The notes beneath the pieces were generated by a model that was given only the letters and a program-made list of their open reading frames with translations, searched no databases and had not been told where the DNA came from. Of a DNA stretch of 59,173 nucleotides, positions 48,466 to 59,173 are shown one piece after another. The DNA lies in contig QKYT01000386.1 in assembly GCA_003550305.1 (NCBI GenBank), positions 28,473 to 87,645 on the forward strand, given 5' to 3'. Position numbers and translations under genes: made by a program. Within the stretch, counting starts at the first letter, position 1, and each line of letters opens with the position of its first letter. Source of the stretch: Glomus cerebriforme. Its lineage: Eukaryota; Glomeromycota; Glomeromycetes; Glomerales; Glomeraceae.

Positions 48466-49219
48466 TTATGAATAGTTGAAGTAGAGAAAAGCCTGTACAT
48501 GTAAAAAATCTGAAAGCATCAGCATCCTTACCAAATAGTTTTTCATTACCTCTTCGACAGACAAACGCCAGTTAAAGTAACGAAAATTACTATTTGATTA
48601 AAGTGGTCATTTAATTTTTTATAATTTTAGAGCAATCTTCATTGCTATTATTAATCATACCTAATTTCGCCATTAAATCCATCATTAATAAAAGAGCGAC
48701 CAATATATAGTGGCCCATCATTGAATATAACTTTTTGCGTTTGAACATTTTGGATGCCATATAATCCGACCCATTCACCATTTATGTAGAAATCCAGTCT
48801 CTTTTTAGGATCAGAAAGTGTGTAAGTTAGATGGTACCATCTGTTTAACAAAAGGCCATTCTCAATTTCACCAATTCCTGCATTACGATTCCAGTTGCCA
48901 GTGAAGCGGGGATGCAACATGGATTTTTGTGGTGATAACCAGAGCCCAGGCGTACGGATAAGAACTTCAGTACCTAAATAAATTTTATTTGTCAATAAAA
49001 TAAATTCTAGCTAATAATCTACTATTGATAATTATTACCTTTATGAAAAATAGTGCCCCAACCAGAAGTATGATTCTTAAGTTTCAGCCTTAATGATATT
49101 GACAACTCATCATCAACTTCAGGCAAGTCAGAATTTTGTACAACTATTTGATTTTCTTCATTCGAATTAATGGGATCCGAAATAATTTCATAGAACTCAT
49201 ATACAGAAACTTTCTTCAT
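48466..49219 (-). CDS. LamG-like jelly-roll domain protein, tandem copy B
   Basis: Exons 49219-49039, 48973-48661 and 48589-48466 have the same intron positions and phases as copy A and also total 618 bp (205 residues). Motifs are LRLKLKNHTSGWGTIFHKG, LIRTPGLWL, LHPRFTGNWNRNAGI, LLLNRWYHLTYTLSD, RLDFYINGEWVGLY, VIFNDGPLYIGRSF and RYFNWRLSVEEVMKNY. Exon 2 has five more codons than in A (FINDGF region), and the tail after KNY differs. I chose the Met of MKKVSVYEF because it aligns with MKKFAINEF in copy A, although a Met seven codons upstream (49240) is in frame. The conserved structure shows gene duplication rather than retroposition. Confidence 0.75.
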
Positions 49220-50351
49220 CTTTCCTGGTAGAAGAAACAAACATAAAGAATATTCAAAAATAGGAAAAAAAAAATCGTGCTTTTATATTTTTCAGAGGTG
49301 TCACATAATCATCTGACTTCATTATTCAACAATCAACAATAACCATTCGCGTGATCAAAATATTTGGAACTATCACGTGCCCGAGCTTTTTGCGTATATC
49401 ATCAATTTGTATAGTACAGTATATCAATAGAATTTCTGAGACTCATCTCATTTTTATTAGAAGCTGAAATATTCATACATCGTTATTTTTTTCTCTTCGC
49501 TCAAACCCTAAACTCAAACTCTAATATTATCTGAATAAAGTTTCTGGGCTTTGAATTTAAAAAAATATTTATTTTGCGAAAAAATATTGCGTGCTACGCA
49601 AAATGATCATCCAAAAATGGCGGATATGTCTCGAGAAATATGAAATTTCTCATACACAAACTTGATTTGGCATAGATGGAATACATCAAACTCTTTTGTC
49701 TGCGTGTCTGCGTTGAAGCCTTTACGATATACAGATAAACGCCTTTGTTTATTACAAAGGAAAATTACTTGCTTTTATGATATCAGATATCACAATTTTT
49801 TCAAATCTGTATCCAATTTTTTTTCCTATATCCTAATAATATCTGAAAATTAATAATAAAGTTCATCCTCGATCTGGGCTTTGAATTTTATTCCGCAGTT
49901 TTTTAGGGTATGATCCCGAATAAATCAAAAAAAAATAAATTGTGGTAATACTTAGAAAATTATTCATGTGCAGGTGCAATTATCGTATCATTCGTATCAT
50001 TTTCACCCTTAGAATATGCACATCTGACATATCATTTTGAGGATCCCAGGTTCTATCCACTTGCAAATAAACCATATATGAACTGATTTGGCACGGATAA
50101 GGTGAATCAAGCGAATTTCTCATGTCAAACTCCATTGAAGGCTGCTATCTGATATAGGAAAGCTCCTTTGTCATCAAAATTTTGGAGATTATGCATGGCA
50201 TATTAAAGAAATTGGCAAATACTACTTTCATAGGATAATATTTAAAGGGCCTACCTCCTGAAAAAAATTTCAAAAAAAAGTTTGCATTGGAATTACTAAA
50301 GAATAAGTCATGTGACTCATATCTGATAAAATAGTACATCATGCCAAATAT
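49220..50351. other. Intergenic with a diverged ~330-bp direct repeat
   Basis: TCTGGGCTTTGAATTT occurs at about 49542 and 49876. Later parts also correspond (TGATTTGGCA at 49664 and 50085; GCCTTTGTTTATTACA and CTCCTTTGTCATCA). So 49540-49860 and 49873-50215 are old copies of one sequence. No gene. Confidence 0.5.
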
Positions 50352-50503
50352 ATTATCATGCTTTTCAAAATTATATGTATTGTTGTTATTACTAAATGAT
50401 TATGATTACAAGACGATTACAGGACAAAAACTGGACAATTTATTCTGTAATCATAATATCAACAATACATGTGGGTAGCAGAATTTTGAAAAGCACAATA
50501 ATT
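50352..50503. repeat. Inverted repeat with ~60-bp arms
   Basis: The left arm 50352-50412 (ATGCTTTTCAAAATT ... TGTATTGTTG ... TATGATTACA) pairs with the right arm 50445-50503 (TGTAATCATA ... CAACAATACA ... AATTTTGAAAAGCA). The loop is about 32 bp. It could form a hairpin RNA. Likely a small foldback element. Confidence 0.7.
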
Positions 50504-50629
50504 CATATTATTTTATTAAAAAAAGAGTATTCTTACATTAATAAAACTATAATTTACATTCAAGAAATTCTATCTCCATGTTTACATACATAAATTCACA
50601 AATTAGATACCTTACACATTCATTCACCC

Positions 50630-50970
50630 CAGCCTAATGAAATTACATTAACAAGTTCTTTAAATATTAGACAAGATGCTGCTATATGGAAGCAAGAATA
50701 TATTGTGTCAGTTACTAATATTTTTGATAATTTAAATGATATAGAGTTTATAACAAATAATATAAAATAACTATCTAAAAATATACCTGATGGAGTAGAT
50801 GAAAAGGCCAAAAATTTGTAAAATTAACTCTAGAAAGAATTAATAACAATAAAGATATTAGAAATTTAAAGGATATTATGAATAAAGTCTGGAAAGAAAG
50901 ATCTCAAATTAAGAAGAAAAACAAATATATAACAAAAAAAAATATTTACCCATTATCTCCTACAAAAAAG
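50630..50970 (+). pseudogene. Coding relic of unknown family
   Basis: A plus-strand reading with natural composition (PQPNEITLTSSLNIRQDAAI, WKQEYIVSVTNIFDNLNDIE, ERINNNKDIRNLKDIMNKVW) is interrupted by stops near 50,770 and 50,820. I do not recognise the family. It has no start and no clear splice sites. Confidence 0.35.
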
Positions 50971-51639
50971 TAACAATGTATAATTCTAATATTATATTTT
51001 AACATTTACAGTTGCTATATATATCATATATAATGTTTTAAGTTAGCTTATAATAATAATATAGGAAATACTAAATAAAAAAGAATTAATTTTTCTTGTT
51101 ATATACATTATTTTTTAATATCTTATGATATAATTATTGTTTAACTGTCTGAAGTCTGAACTGAATAGGACAAGTGGATCAGTAGTCAACTGTATAACAT
51201 GAGGTAATGTGGTAAGATTGTGGTAAAATTTTTAAAAATCGGTTATACAAACAAATGCAGTTAGATCTAACCAATCAGATTAAACCATAACTGACTGACT
51301 TAAACATATTTGAGAATTAACTATCCTAGCATCACTAACAAAAAATTACTTTTATGTGATTCATGATGTGATACGAAATGGCATTTAAACTTTAATTGAC
51401 TCAATTTAAAATCATATAATATTTATCTTAAGAAAAAAAACTTCATTTTGCTATAAAAAAATTAATGTTATATATAAAGCAAAATTATTTTTATAACAAA
51501 TACTAAATTTTAATATTAAAATAAAATTTATATTTAAAAATACTTTTTTATACTTTATTTTTTTACTTTTATTAAGTTTAATTAAAACAATAAACAAATG
51601 CTAATTTTTTTAAAAAAAACTTGAGTATTATATAAAAAA

Positions 51640-52005
51640 TACTAATAGCTATACAAATATTTTAAGTTAGTTTAATAAAAATTAATATCTGAGTATTTCT
51701 ATATCTGCTGGACAATTTTGCTTAATTTTTCAAGATCTGTTTCATTTAATTAAAGTGCTAAAATTATAGTGTGAAATAAAAAAAATAAATACGCAATGCA
51801 GCACAGTAATTTTATGCAAAAAATACTAATACTTTTATGAATATTCAAAATATTTTAACAAAAAATTATTTTTGAATAATTTCATATCTGTTAAACAATT
51901 TTGCTTAATCTCTAAAAAGCTGTTTTATTTAACTAAAGTGTTAAAATTATGCTATAAGTAGAAAATAAGGGTAGTATAGTAATTTTGTAAAAAAAACATA
52001 AAAAT
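51640..52005. repeat. Diverged tandem repeat, period ~187 bp, two copies
   Basis: CAATTTTGCTTAATTTTTCAAG and CAATTTTGCTTAATCTCTAAAA anchor the two copies. Flanking ATATCTG, TTAAAGTG/CTAAAGTG and GTAATTTT blocks occur in the same order in each. Confidence 0.65.
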
Positions 52006-52268
52006 TATATTTTATTAGTTTTATATCTACTAGAAATCTTTATTCAATTATTTATTAATATAAANAAAATGAAAAGTGAANANAAAAAAAAAAAAAAANN
52101 NAAAAANAANAAAACATAAAAAAAAAACATATATATTTATCTAAGATCAAGTCAATCAAATTAAATGTTACATCTGTTACAACTAGAGATAGGAAACTTA
52201 ACAAATGAGTAACTTGAGCATGCTTTTAAAGTCAGTTCAATGCTTTTAGCTTGGTTTAGTTCAGAGTA

Positions 52269-52344
52269 GCTTGAGCTAACTTTGAATTAATTTGAACTGA
52301 CTTAAGTTGACTTGAATTAACTTGAACTGACTTGAACCAACTTC
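52269..52344. repeat. Minisatellite, unit about TTGAACTGAC
   Basis: About seven imperfect 10- to 11-bp units in a row (TTTGAATTAA, TTTGAACTGA, CTTAAGTTGA, CTTGAATTAA, CTTGAACTGA, CTTGAACCAA). Scattered related units precede it from 52213. Confidence 0.8.
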
Positions 52345-52909
52345 AGATTTGCATCTAGATTAGATTAATAAAAAAAACATATTTTTTCATTATTATAATA
52401 AAATTTTTTTATATAAACCTTTTTATTAATAAAATTTTTTTAAATAAACTAATATAAAATGAATTTTATCATTTATTTATTTAATAAAGTTTATTTTTTT
52501 TTAATTAACAGATTTAAATTAATAATAAAAAAATGAATCAGCTAGTTAATTTGATAATTATTAGCTAATTTGCCTTTTTTATTAATAAAATAATTTTCTT
52601 TTTAAAATTTTTTAATAAAAACTATAATTATTACCTATTATTAATAATATTAATAAAAAAAAAAATCATTTTATTTAAAAAAATTACTTTTTTGTTAATA
52701 AAAAAACTTTAATCAGCCAGATAATTTAATAGATTTTCTAAGAACAATCAAATTAACCAGCTGATCCTAATTTTCTTTCTTGTAATTCATCCAATAAAAT
52801 TTTATAGACGTAACTTTTTTTTATAAGAAAGGCATTTGAATGTTATTCTTTAATATATAATTTATTATTATTATTAATATTTATAATAGTATTCTATACT
52901 ATATAATTT

Positions 52910-54589
52910 ATTGCAACTCTCCTACTGATCCTTCGTTCATTTCTACGAAGAAGTTTTGGAAAGAAAAGTTGTGTTTTTTACCATTTTGCATTAAGAAAAT
53001 GGTTTTTTAGTCTTAGAAAAAGTTGTTTATATCGCTAGAGTTAAATAAAAAGGTTTAGAAAGTTTGGCTAATAGTCTCTGACTTATCAAGTTTCTTTACA
53101 AGTTAAGTTCAAGATAACTTTTAGTCATCTATATTCTTCTCTAAATTTAATATCCAGAAGGTCATTTGGTAGTTTAAGATACCTTTTATGAGTACAAGAT
53201 AGATAAATTAGACTTATAGCTATTTCTAATAGACCTAGAAGCAAGCTTAACGTAGAGTTTTTTTAGAAGTAAACATTTTTTTGTAGAGTTGACATATGGG
53301 CTTGGTGTAGCAGAGAGAGTCTTTTCTGAAGTTTAAGTTTAGTGAAAATTATTTTTTTTATTATTTTATTATTTTATTTTTGTTAATAGAAAGGTGGTAG
53401 TAAGATATCAAGATCTTCAGGCTCATAAAGACAAATTTTGAACTAACTTTGGATTTTTTGTATATCTCTTAAAAACTTTTAGCTTCCTTGATACTGGATT
53501 TTTTTGCATATTGAGAAGTAATTACTCTAGCAAGAAATGTAGGAGTACTGGAGATTTTAATTGAAAGCTAATCATCTATTGATAATTGGTTCTTTTGTTT
53601 TTGCATTATGTTTTGTTATTAGAAAATTTTTCAAAAAAAGAATAAAAGATGTGAAAGATATTGTATATAATGTTAAATATGTAGTATGGATAGAATTGGT
53701 TTAGGTATACAGAAGCAAGACTGTTATCTTTTCGCAATAGGTATATCAAGGATCAAGATTCTTCAATAGAAACAAACTGGATGGTCAAGGTATATAAGTA
53801 CAAATTCACTCTTTGGTAAGCAATCGATTTAATTTGTAAAAAAATGTCTGGTGATATTATGAGAAATTGGCTTATTTTGGAGAAAATCCTACTGGAATTG
53901 GTTGGATGAATATTGATTAGATTTCTGGTAATAGCTTTCAGACAAAACAGTATAAGCAGTCATCTTAATTCATCAGAAACATCCATTAGGATGACTGGAA
54001 ATTAGTTCTGGTAGAAAAGTAATAGAGGTATTTTTAGATTTAGTTTTTTTTCTTGTATTTTTTAGTTTTAGTATTTTAGATAGTTTTTCCTTTCTAGATA
54101 TTGGTACTAGTAGCCAGTATCTATAATTTTTTTTTTAACATTTTATGCTAGTTTGAAAACCCAAATGCAAGGAGTGATTGCAATTTATCCTGAAAATTGG
54201 TATTAGCATCTGATCTCTATAATCTTATCAATATTTTATGCTAGTTTAAAAACCCATTATATTGAGGAAAGATTCAGGCAAACTGGGTGAAGGGTAGTTA
54301 TTTGAGGGAAGATTCAGAAGAACTGGTTGGAGGATTATTTTTAATGCTAGCACTGGGATATGAAAGAGATTCAGAGCATATTAATTATCTAAGAAGGATC
54401 TTGTTTCAGTTTCCACTCTGAGGACTCATATTATATAAGTATAATGAGCAAGATTTTTCTATATAATAGTAGAGGATTTATTCATAAACTATAATTCTTA
54501 TATTAGTATAAACTGACTATATGTACTAATTTATATTAATAAAGAGTTTATAATTTGTTTCATCTTTAAAAAAAAAAAAAAAATATATA
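52910..54589 (+). mobile_element. Retroposed-looking sequence ending in poly(A)
   Basis: This stretch is less A+T-rich than its flanks and is full of stops in all frames. It ends with AATAAAG...TTGTTTCATCTT followed by an A-run at 54,567-54,583, as expected of a reverse-transcribed, polyadenylated RNA such as a decayed LINE. It contains two internal direct repeats: TTTTATGCTAGTTTGAAAAC at about 54,142 with TTTTATGCTAGTTTAAAAAC at 54,236, and GGAAAGATTCAGG/GGGAAGATTCAGA at about 54,277 and 54,306. No conserved protein motif could be read, so the class is a guess. Confidence 0.35.
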
Positions 54590-54604
54590 TATAATTTATT
54601 ATTA

Positions 54605-55060
54605 CAATTAGATCTCTATATAGTCACCTCCTATATAGTCACAACTTTTTATAAGTATCCAATTTTAAAAAACAGTTTTAAATCATATCAAATTACCCCT
54701 ATACAATCACAAATTAATTATAGTCACTATCACCTCATAATCTTAAACATACACATTATTTTTATTAATAAATAAATCTCTATATAATCACCATAATTTT
54801 AGTCATAAAATAATTTCACCTAAAACTACCACATCATGTGATTAAAATTTCCTTTTTAAGAATAAATATTATATATGCAAAAATTGGCAAAATTTTTTTA
54901 TTGAATGGCTATTGCCAAAAATGAAAATATCTGAATTATAATTTACTAATTTTAGCTTAAATTAAGAAATTTTTAATTTCAATATCTTTATATAAGTACA
55001 CTTTTATACAATTACCAATTTTGAGAGAACTGATTAGGTGACTATATGAAGGTCTAACTG
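54605..55060. mobile_element. Pogo-type non-autonomous element, 456 bp
   Basis: The left end is CAATTAGATCTCTATATAGT and the right end, read inversely, is CAGTTAGACCTTCATATAGT, both continuing CACCT. Both ends abut TA (54603-54604 and 55061-55062), the expected TA target duplication. CAGT-beginning ends with a TA target are typical of Tc1/mariner-pogo elements. Internal copies of TATATAGTCAC and TATAATCACC suggest repeated transposase-binding sites. No ORF. Confidence 0.75.
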
Positions 55061-55349
55061 TATTAGTATTTTATAGTAATATTTTATAATATATAAAGTA
55101 TAATTTTATTATTATTAATGTTTCACTCTTATATGACATGTGGCTATTGATGAAAAAATATATATATATGACATATAATCAAAATATTAAGTTATTCTTT
55201 GCTATTTAAATACTTTTACCATTTTGGATACAAATCAAATTCAAGAAAAATTCCTTATCTGCTAGGTTTAATATTATATTCAAAATGTTTTATTTGTATT
55301 ATTACTTTTTTGAACTTTATTTCTAACTCTCAATTTTTGTATTTGCAGA

Positions 55350-57280
55350 TATACTGACATCATATTAGGCTGTTTGGTTGTAGGTAAAAATAAGGCTTTT
55401 ATCATTAAAACTGATAGGATCAAAACTATTTTACAACTCAAAGATACTATTAAAGCCTATAAGAAGAATGTATTTAAAACTTTTAATGCAAACCAACTTA
55501 CATTATGAAAAGTTGATATTCCTGAAATTAAAAAGCAGAAAATTAATGCAAATACTAACATTGCATAAAAATTTGGAACTGTGGAGTGTGGAGTTGAAAA
55601 AAGATTCTAATAATATTAAAGAGCATTTTGGTATAAACTCCACTGCAAAATACATCCACATCATTGTCCAACCACTATTACCTGCCACTACTGGTAAGTG
55701 TTATCCAATGGTTTACCTCTTAAATAAGAAATTCACAAATCTTTTATTAATATTTTTCACACATCTTATAATTTTTTAAAAAGAAATGTGGAGGAAGATA
55801 ATAAAGATAATAGAGCAAAAAAATGATGGCAACAAGGTATCTTTCTTTAATATTCACCTTTACTAAAGAATAAAAAAAATCCTAAGTTGATTTGTATCTT
55901 TTCCAGATAATAAAAGATTTCAAAATTTAATTAGTAGCTTACCAAAGATCAACATATAAGACAAGTAGTTTAAAATTTTAGGATTGCTAGGGAATAATGG
56001 AGATATGAATATTTATAATCAATAGTATTACAAGTATTTATGTAATTTTATATTAGAAGATACAAAATTCAAGCGATATCTTATTACTGGCAATCCAGTT
56101 ATCAGAAAAACACTCTTTGGAAGATTAATACTAATAGTGCTTCTTAAAGAAATTAAAAAAGTTTTATTAGATTATAAAACTATTACAGTATTACTTTATT
56201 TTTTAGATAATATAGAATATGTAAGTAACAAAGTATAATACAGACAAATAGTAAAAGAACAGGACATCTGGTATATAATCGATGGAAAAAGAGACCAAGT
56301 AGGTCATGATTTTTCTAATGGAAAGTTAATTATGATGAGTTTACCAAAGAAAGTAATAATTGGAAATTTTGCAAAACAGTGATGTAGAAAACTATTCATA
56401 TTAACATTGAATGAATATGAGCTTGAAGACTGTTAGATTCATCTATTTAAAGAAAAATTGACTCTAGATTCCTTAAAAGATAAGTTCGAGTTATGCAATG
56501 GAATTGCAAGATGGATCTTTACAATATTACTAGAAAATATTGAAATAGCTATTGAAAAAGCAATTAAAATAGTTAAATCAGAAATACTCTATCAACAAGG
56601 CCAAGTTCTCTTAGGTGATGAATATACTTATAAATTAATCCACATACATACCAACATTAAAAATATAGGTAAATTTTCATCATACATAATATTAACCTGC
56701 TTCTTTGCATTAAAATATGTGGCAGGTAAATGTTTAAAATAATTACAACTAAATCATAAAAAGAAACTATTTGATTTTATCAATAATGCAAAAGACATAA
56801 TACAATTAGAAGATTTTTTGTAAAATATTATTTAAAATGGTCATGCATATGATAATTCATCAAGAAAGAGACTTTTGAGTACGTGAACTCACAGATAATA
56901 GCATAGGATCTAAAGATATTTATAGTTTTGATTCTTTAGAAGAAAAATTTTTTGATTATGTCAGAAAGATATAAGGATAAGTAAAATATTGTTGGCTAAC
57001 TTTAAAGACTTTTGAAAGCATAAATAGTTATACTCATCCAAATAATCTATTTTAAGTTACTATTTCTAAGAAGCATAGTATAAAGTAAGATGGATTAAGA
57101 GCGATAAAGAATATCTTGAATGAAAATTTTGGCATCAAGATTTACTTTGTCTTGCTAAAAGAAATATTTAAATCATTCAAAAGAAAAAAGTCTTATAAAA
57201 ATAAGAGAAAAGGAAAAGTATTTGACTCTTAGATTTATAAAATAGCACAGTACGCATTGTGTGTAAATCTTGATTATTAA
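55350..57280 (+). pseudogene. Crinkler (CRN)-type gene, full length but broken
   Basis: The N-terminal Crinkler domain starts near 55350 (GCLVVGKNKAFIIKTDR, then LKDTIKAYKKNVF and NANQLTL). It is interrupted by TGA at 55506-55508 where the family normally has Trp in the L-T-L-W-KVDIP motif. The frame then shifts and ends in KYIHIIVQPLLPATT, the usual end of that domain. Next comes an NTPase-like segment with YLITGNPVIRKTLFGR (Walker A at 56089-56112, one Gly replaced by Arg), WYIIDGKRD and SLPKKVIIGNFAKQ. A helical stretch (56458-56739) contains YTYKLIHIHT and KFSSYIILTCFFALKYV. The end reads ENFGIKIYFVLLKEIFKSF and IAQYALCVNLDY, stop at 57280. CRN proteins are known from oomycete pathogens as host-nucleus effectors and also occur in numbers in mycorrhizal fungi. 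This copy has at least five lesions and is dead. Confidence 0.7.
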
Positions 57281-58745
57281 TTTATTAATTTCATTATTTG
57301 TAGACTTTTATTATAAAATAGCCCTAACTCATAATATAAGAGTTTCTTCCTTATACTCTTAATGCTAATTTTTTTTTGCTATTTAAGATTAAAAAAAAAT
57401 AAAATAATACTAATTTTAAAGAAATACCATATCACATTACAAAATCAAATCATGAACCATATTTATAGAAAAATTTGATGCAATTCCGTATATAAAATTA
57501 ACTTTTTTTAATATACATAGAAAAGTTTGAGAATATGACTTGTTCTCGAAATACAACTTATGAAGTATGTAACTAGATTACAGCTCATATCTATGAACAT
57601 GTACGTATATTATCATATCATAGGTGCAACTATAAAGAATCTTCACAATCAAAAATCACATAAATATTTGGGTTAAAAATTTAGAACTAATAAACATTTC
57701 TTGGACATTCATTTGAATACTTTTTATCAAACCTTTTTTAATAGCAGATTTATCTTTATGTTATAAAGATGCTATGATATTATACGGTGGTTATGAAAAA
57801 CTGTAACATTTTATCACAATCAGTATTATATATAGAATCTTCTTTATTAATTCAATATAATATATAAAAAATAAATACAAATTGGGAACTTTACTCATAA
57901 TACATGAAAAAGTTATTACATTACTATATTTCTATCTCATTAGCCTATCTATTCCTTTGATTTTTTCATAAGATAACCCGATAATCTTATCCTTTTATTC
58001 TCTTCTATATAAAATACCATTTTTCTGCATTTATTATAATTTCCATATCATACTTATGCTTACTTTATATTTGTGAGATAGTAAAGACAATCTGAATAGT
58101 AACTATGCAAAACTTTATTTTTTTTCAGATAGTAGCTTGATCGTAACATTTTGTCATGATCTTTAATAACCTAAAATTTCTTAGCACTCCAAATAAAAAA
58201 TCACATGTACGTGAATACTGATTACAAGAAAAATTTTTTAATAATACATGCAAAAATAAATACAAGATTGGGACTTGGTCCAGAATACATTTTATTTTTT
58301 GATAAATTTTTTGATTTTAACTCTCTTGCTAGCTGAAGAATTATTAACACTAACCCTATTCTTTAATAGTCCAATAATAATACTTATTACCCTTTTCATG
58401 TTATTTTAAAGTAATTTAGAATTTTTTTTAACAGTATACTTTGTAAAATTGATTTGATATTTGCTTCCACTAGTAGGGCAAAAGTGAGAATCCTGGGACA
58501 AATCTTCTTTTTGATCTCTATTTGATCCTAGGATTTATATATAGATAGTTACGTGAAAATGTATAAATAATAATATAACATAGATGATCTCTTTTTCACC
58601 TCAGGAGCTTATTTTCTAGGATAAAAATCTTTTCAAAAATATGGGTACACTCCCTCAAAGTCTTTCCAAAATATGGATATACCCCTAAAGTCTTTCCAAA
58701 TTCACCCCTTTAAAATCTTTCCAAAATATGGGTATATCTCTAAAG
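57281..58745. other. Intergenic with diverged direct and tandem repeats
   Basis: A ~350-bp diverged direct repeat is visible: AATAAATACAAATTGGGAAC at 57,870 and AATAAATACAAGATTGGGAC at 58,255, each preceded by GTAACATTTT-type sequence. At 58,635-58,740 a short tandem repeat of TCTTTCCAAAATATGG plus GTATACCCCTAAAG occurs three times. No gene. Confidence 0.55.
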
Positions 58746-59173
58746 CAGTAATGTACTTGGAAGGCTTCCAATGACTTTTTGTTGGAATTGGAAGGTGTAT
58801 TGGAAGAATTGGAAATATTGGAAGATTTCGATCTTCCAATAGGTCATGTGCATTGGAAGCTTCCAATCAAATTTTTGTACAATTGGAATTGGCTATTGGA
58901 AGATCCAATTCCGCTTCCAATGCTTCCAATACCACTTCCGATTATAATCTAACAGATAATCTTGTACAACAAAAAATTTTTTTTTAAAATAAAAATAATT
59001 TTTTCATTAATCATTTTCACATTTATCCAAAATGAGTAGTACTAAAAGAAAGTATAAACCAAAAAGCCATCGTTTAACTAAATATATAAAAGTGCTTGGC
59101 AAACAAAATAATTGGAATAATTATGCTGTTTGTCTTGCATGTTCTGAAAATTTGGAAGAAAGTGAACTTTCAA
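58746..59173 (+). mobile_element. 5' end of a hAT-like transposon, cut by the window edge
   Basis: A CAGTAATGTACTTGGAAGGC end at 58746 is followed by about 190 bp packed with TTGGAAG and its complement CTTCCAA (more than fifteen copies to 58,938). It then leads into an ORF at 59032. Dense short subterminal repeats next to a short CA-starting terminal repeat are typical of hAT elements, where they bind the transposase. The right end and target duplication lie outside the window. Confidence 0.55.
59032..59173 (+). CDS. Partial transposase-like protein, BED-finger-like start
   Basis: ATG 59032 opens MSSTKRKYKPKSHRLTKYIK, then WNNYAVCLACSEN, and stays open to the window end (47 codons). A basic start followed by W-x5-C-x2-C is how BED-type zinc fingers of hAT transposases begin. 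The His half of the finger would lie beyond the edge. It is placed ~290 bp inside the repeat-rich element end, as expected. No stop or frame break, so the copy could be intact. Confidence 0.5.
   Translation, partial: MSSTKRKYKPKSHRLTKYIKVLGKQNNWNNYAVCLACSENLEESELS

Larger units (their letters stand above)
50971..52909. other. A+T-rich DNA with tandem repeats
   Basis: No gene. It includes the ~187-bp diverged tandem repeat at 51640-52005, a 10-bp minisatellite at 52269-52344, and unresolved N bases in an A run at 52,064-52,112. Confidence 0.6.

Overview
This window looks like nuclear DNA of an arbuscular mycorrhizal fungus, most probably Rhizophagus irregularis or a close relative (Glomeromycotina). 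This is an inference from four things: very high A+T with long homopolymer runs; short GT-AG introns with GTAAGT-like donors; relics of multi-copy families I associate with Rhizophagus (Crinkler-type genes, MQSE coiled-coil genes, a DUF6589-like family); and dense decayed transposons. No organelle, bacterial or viral genome signature was seen. No database search was possible, so all family names come from recognised motifs.

Layout. 1-7.5 kb: a partial ORF at the left edge, a six-exon gene of unknown function with one in-frame stop (1906-3485, minus), a possible small gene beside it, and three decayed copies of a coiled-coil family. 7.5-19.3 kb: an A+T-rich transposon graveyard. It holds a pogo/Tigger-like transposase relic, two LINE 3' ends stacked at one target site inside an older repeat, palindromic ~150-bp repeats, a hairpin element and a terminal-inverted-repeat (TIR) element. 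19.3-25.3 kb: less A+T-rich, with a two-exon Ecl1-like zinc-binding gene. 25.3-37.3 kb: A+T desert with a composite foldback element, a gap-containing LINE insertion flanked by an 18-bp duplication, and a 3-kb pseudogene with an internal tandem duplication.

37.3-50.3 kb is the main gene island. It has a complete five-exon Rac-type Rho GTPase (192 aa), an LRAT/NlpC-P60-like domain gene, and two tandem LamG-like (jelly-roll lectin fold) genes of 205 codons each. All four are on the minus strand. 50.3-59.2 kb is repeat-rich again: inverted and direct repeats, a polyadenylated retroposed-looking sequence, a pogo-type non-autonomous element, a full-length but broken Crinkler-type gene, and the 5' end of a hAT-like transposon cut by the window edge.

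The genes do not form a pathway. Rac is a polarity and cytoskeleton switch, the Ecl1-like protein is a likely stress/lifespan regulator, LRAT proteins usually act on acyl lipids, and LamG folds bind carbohydrate or protein. The general picture is a two-speed layout, with intron-containing conserved genes in less A+T-rich islands separated by transposon-filled A+T-rich DNA where family genes decay.
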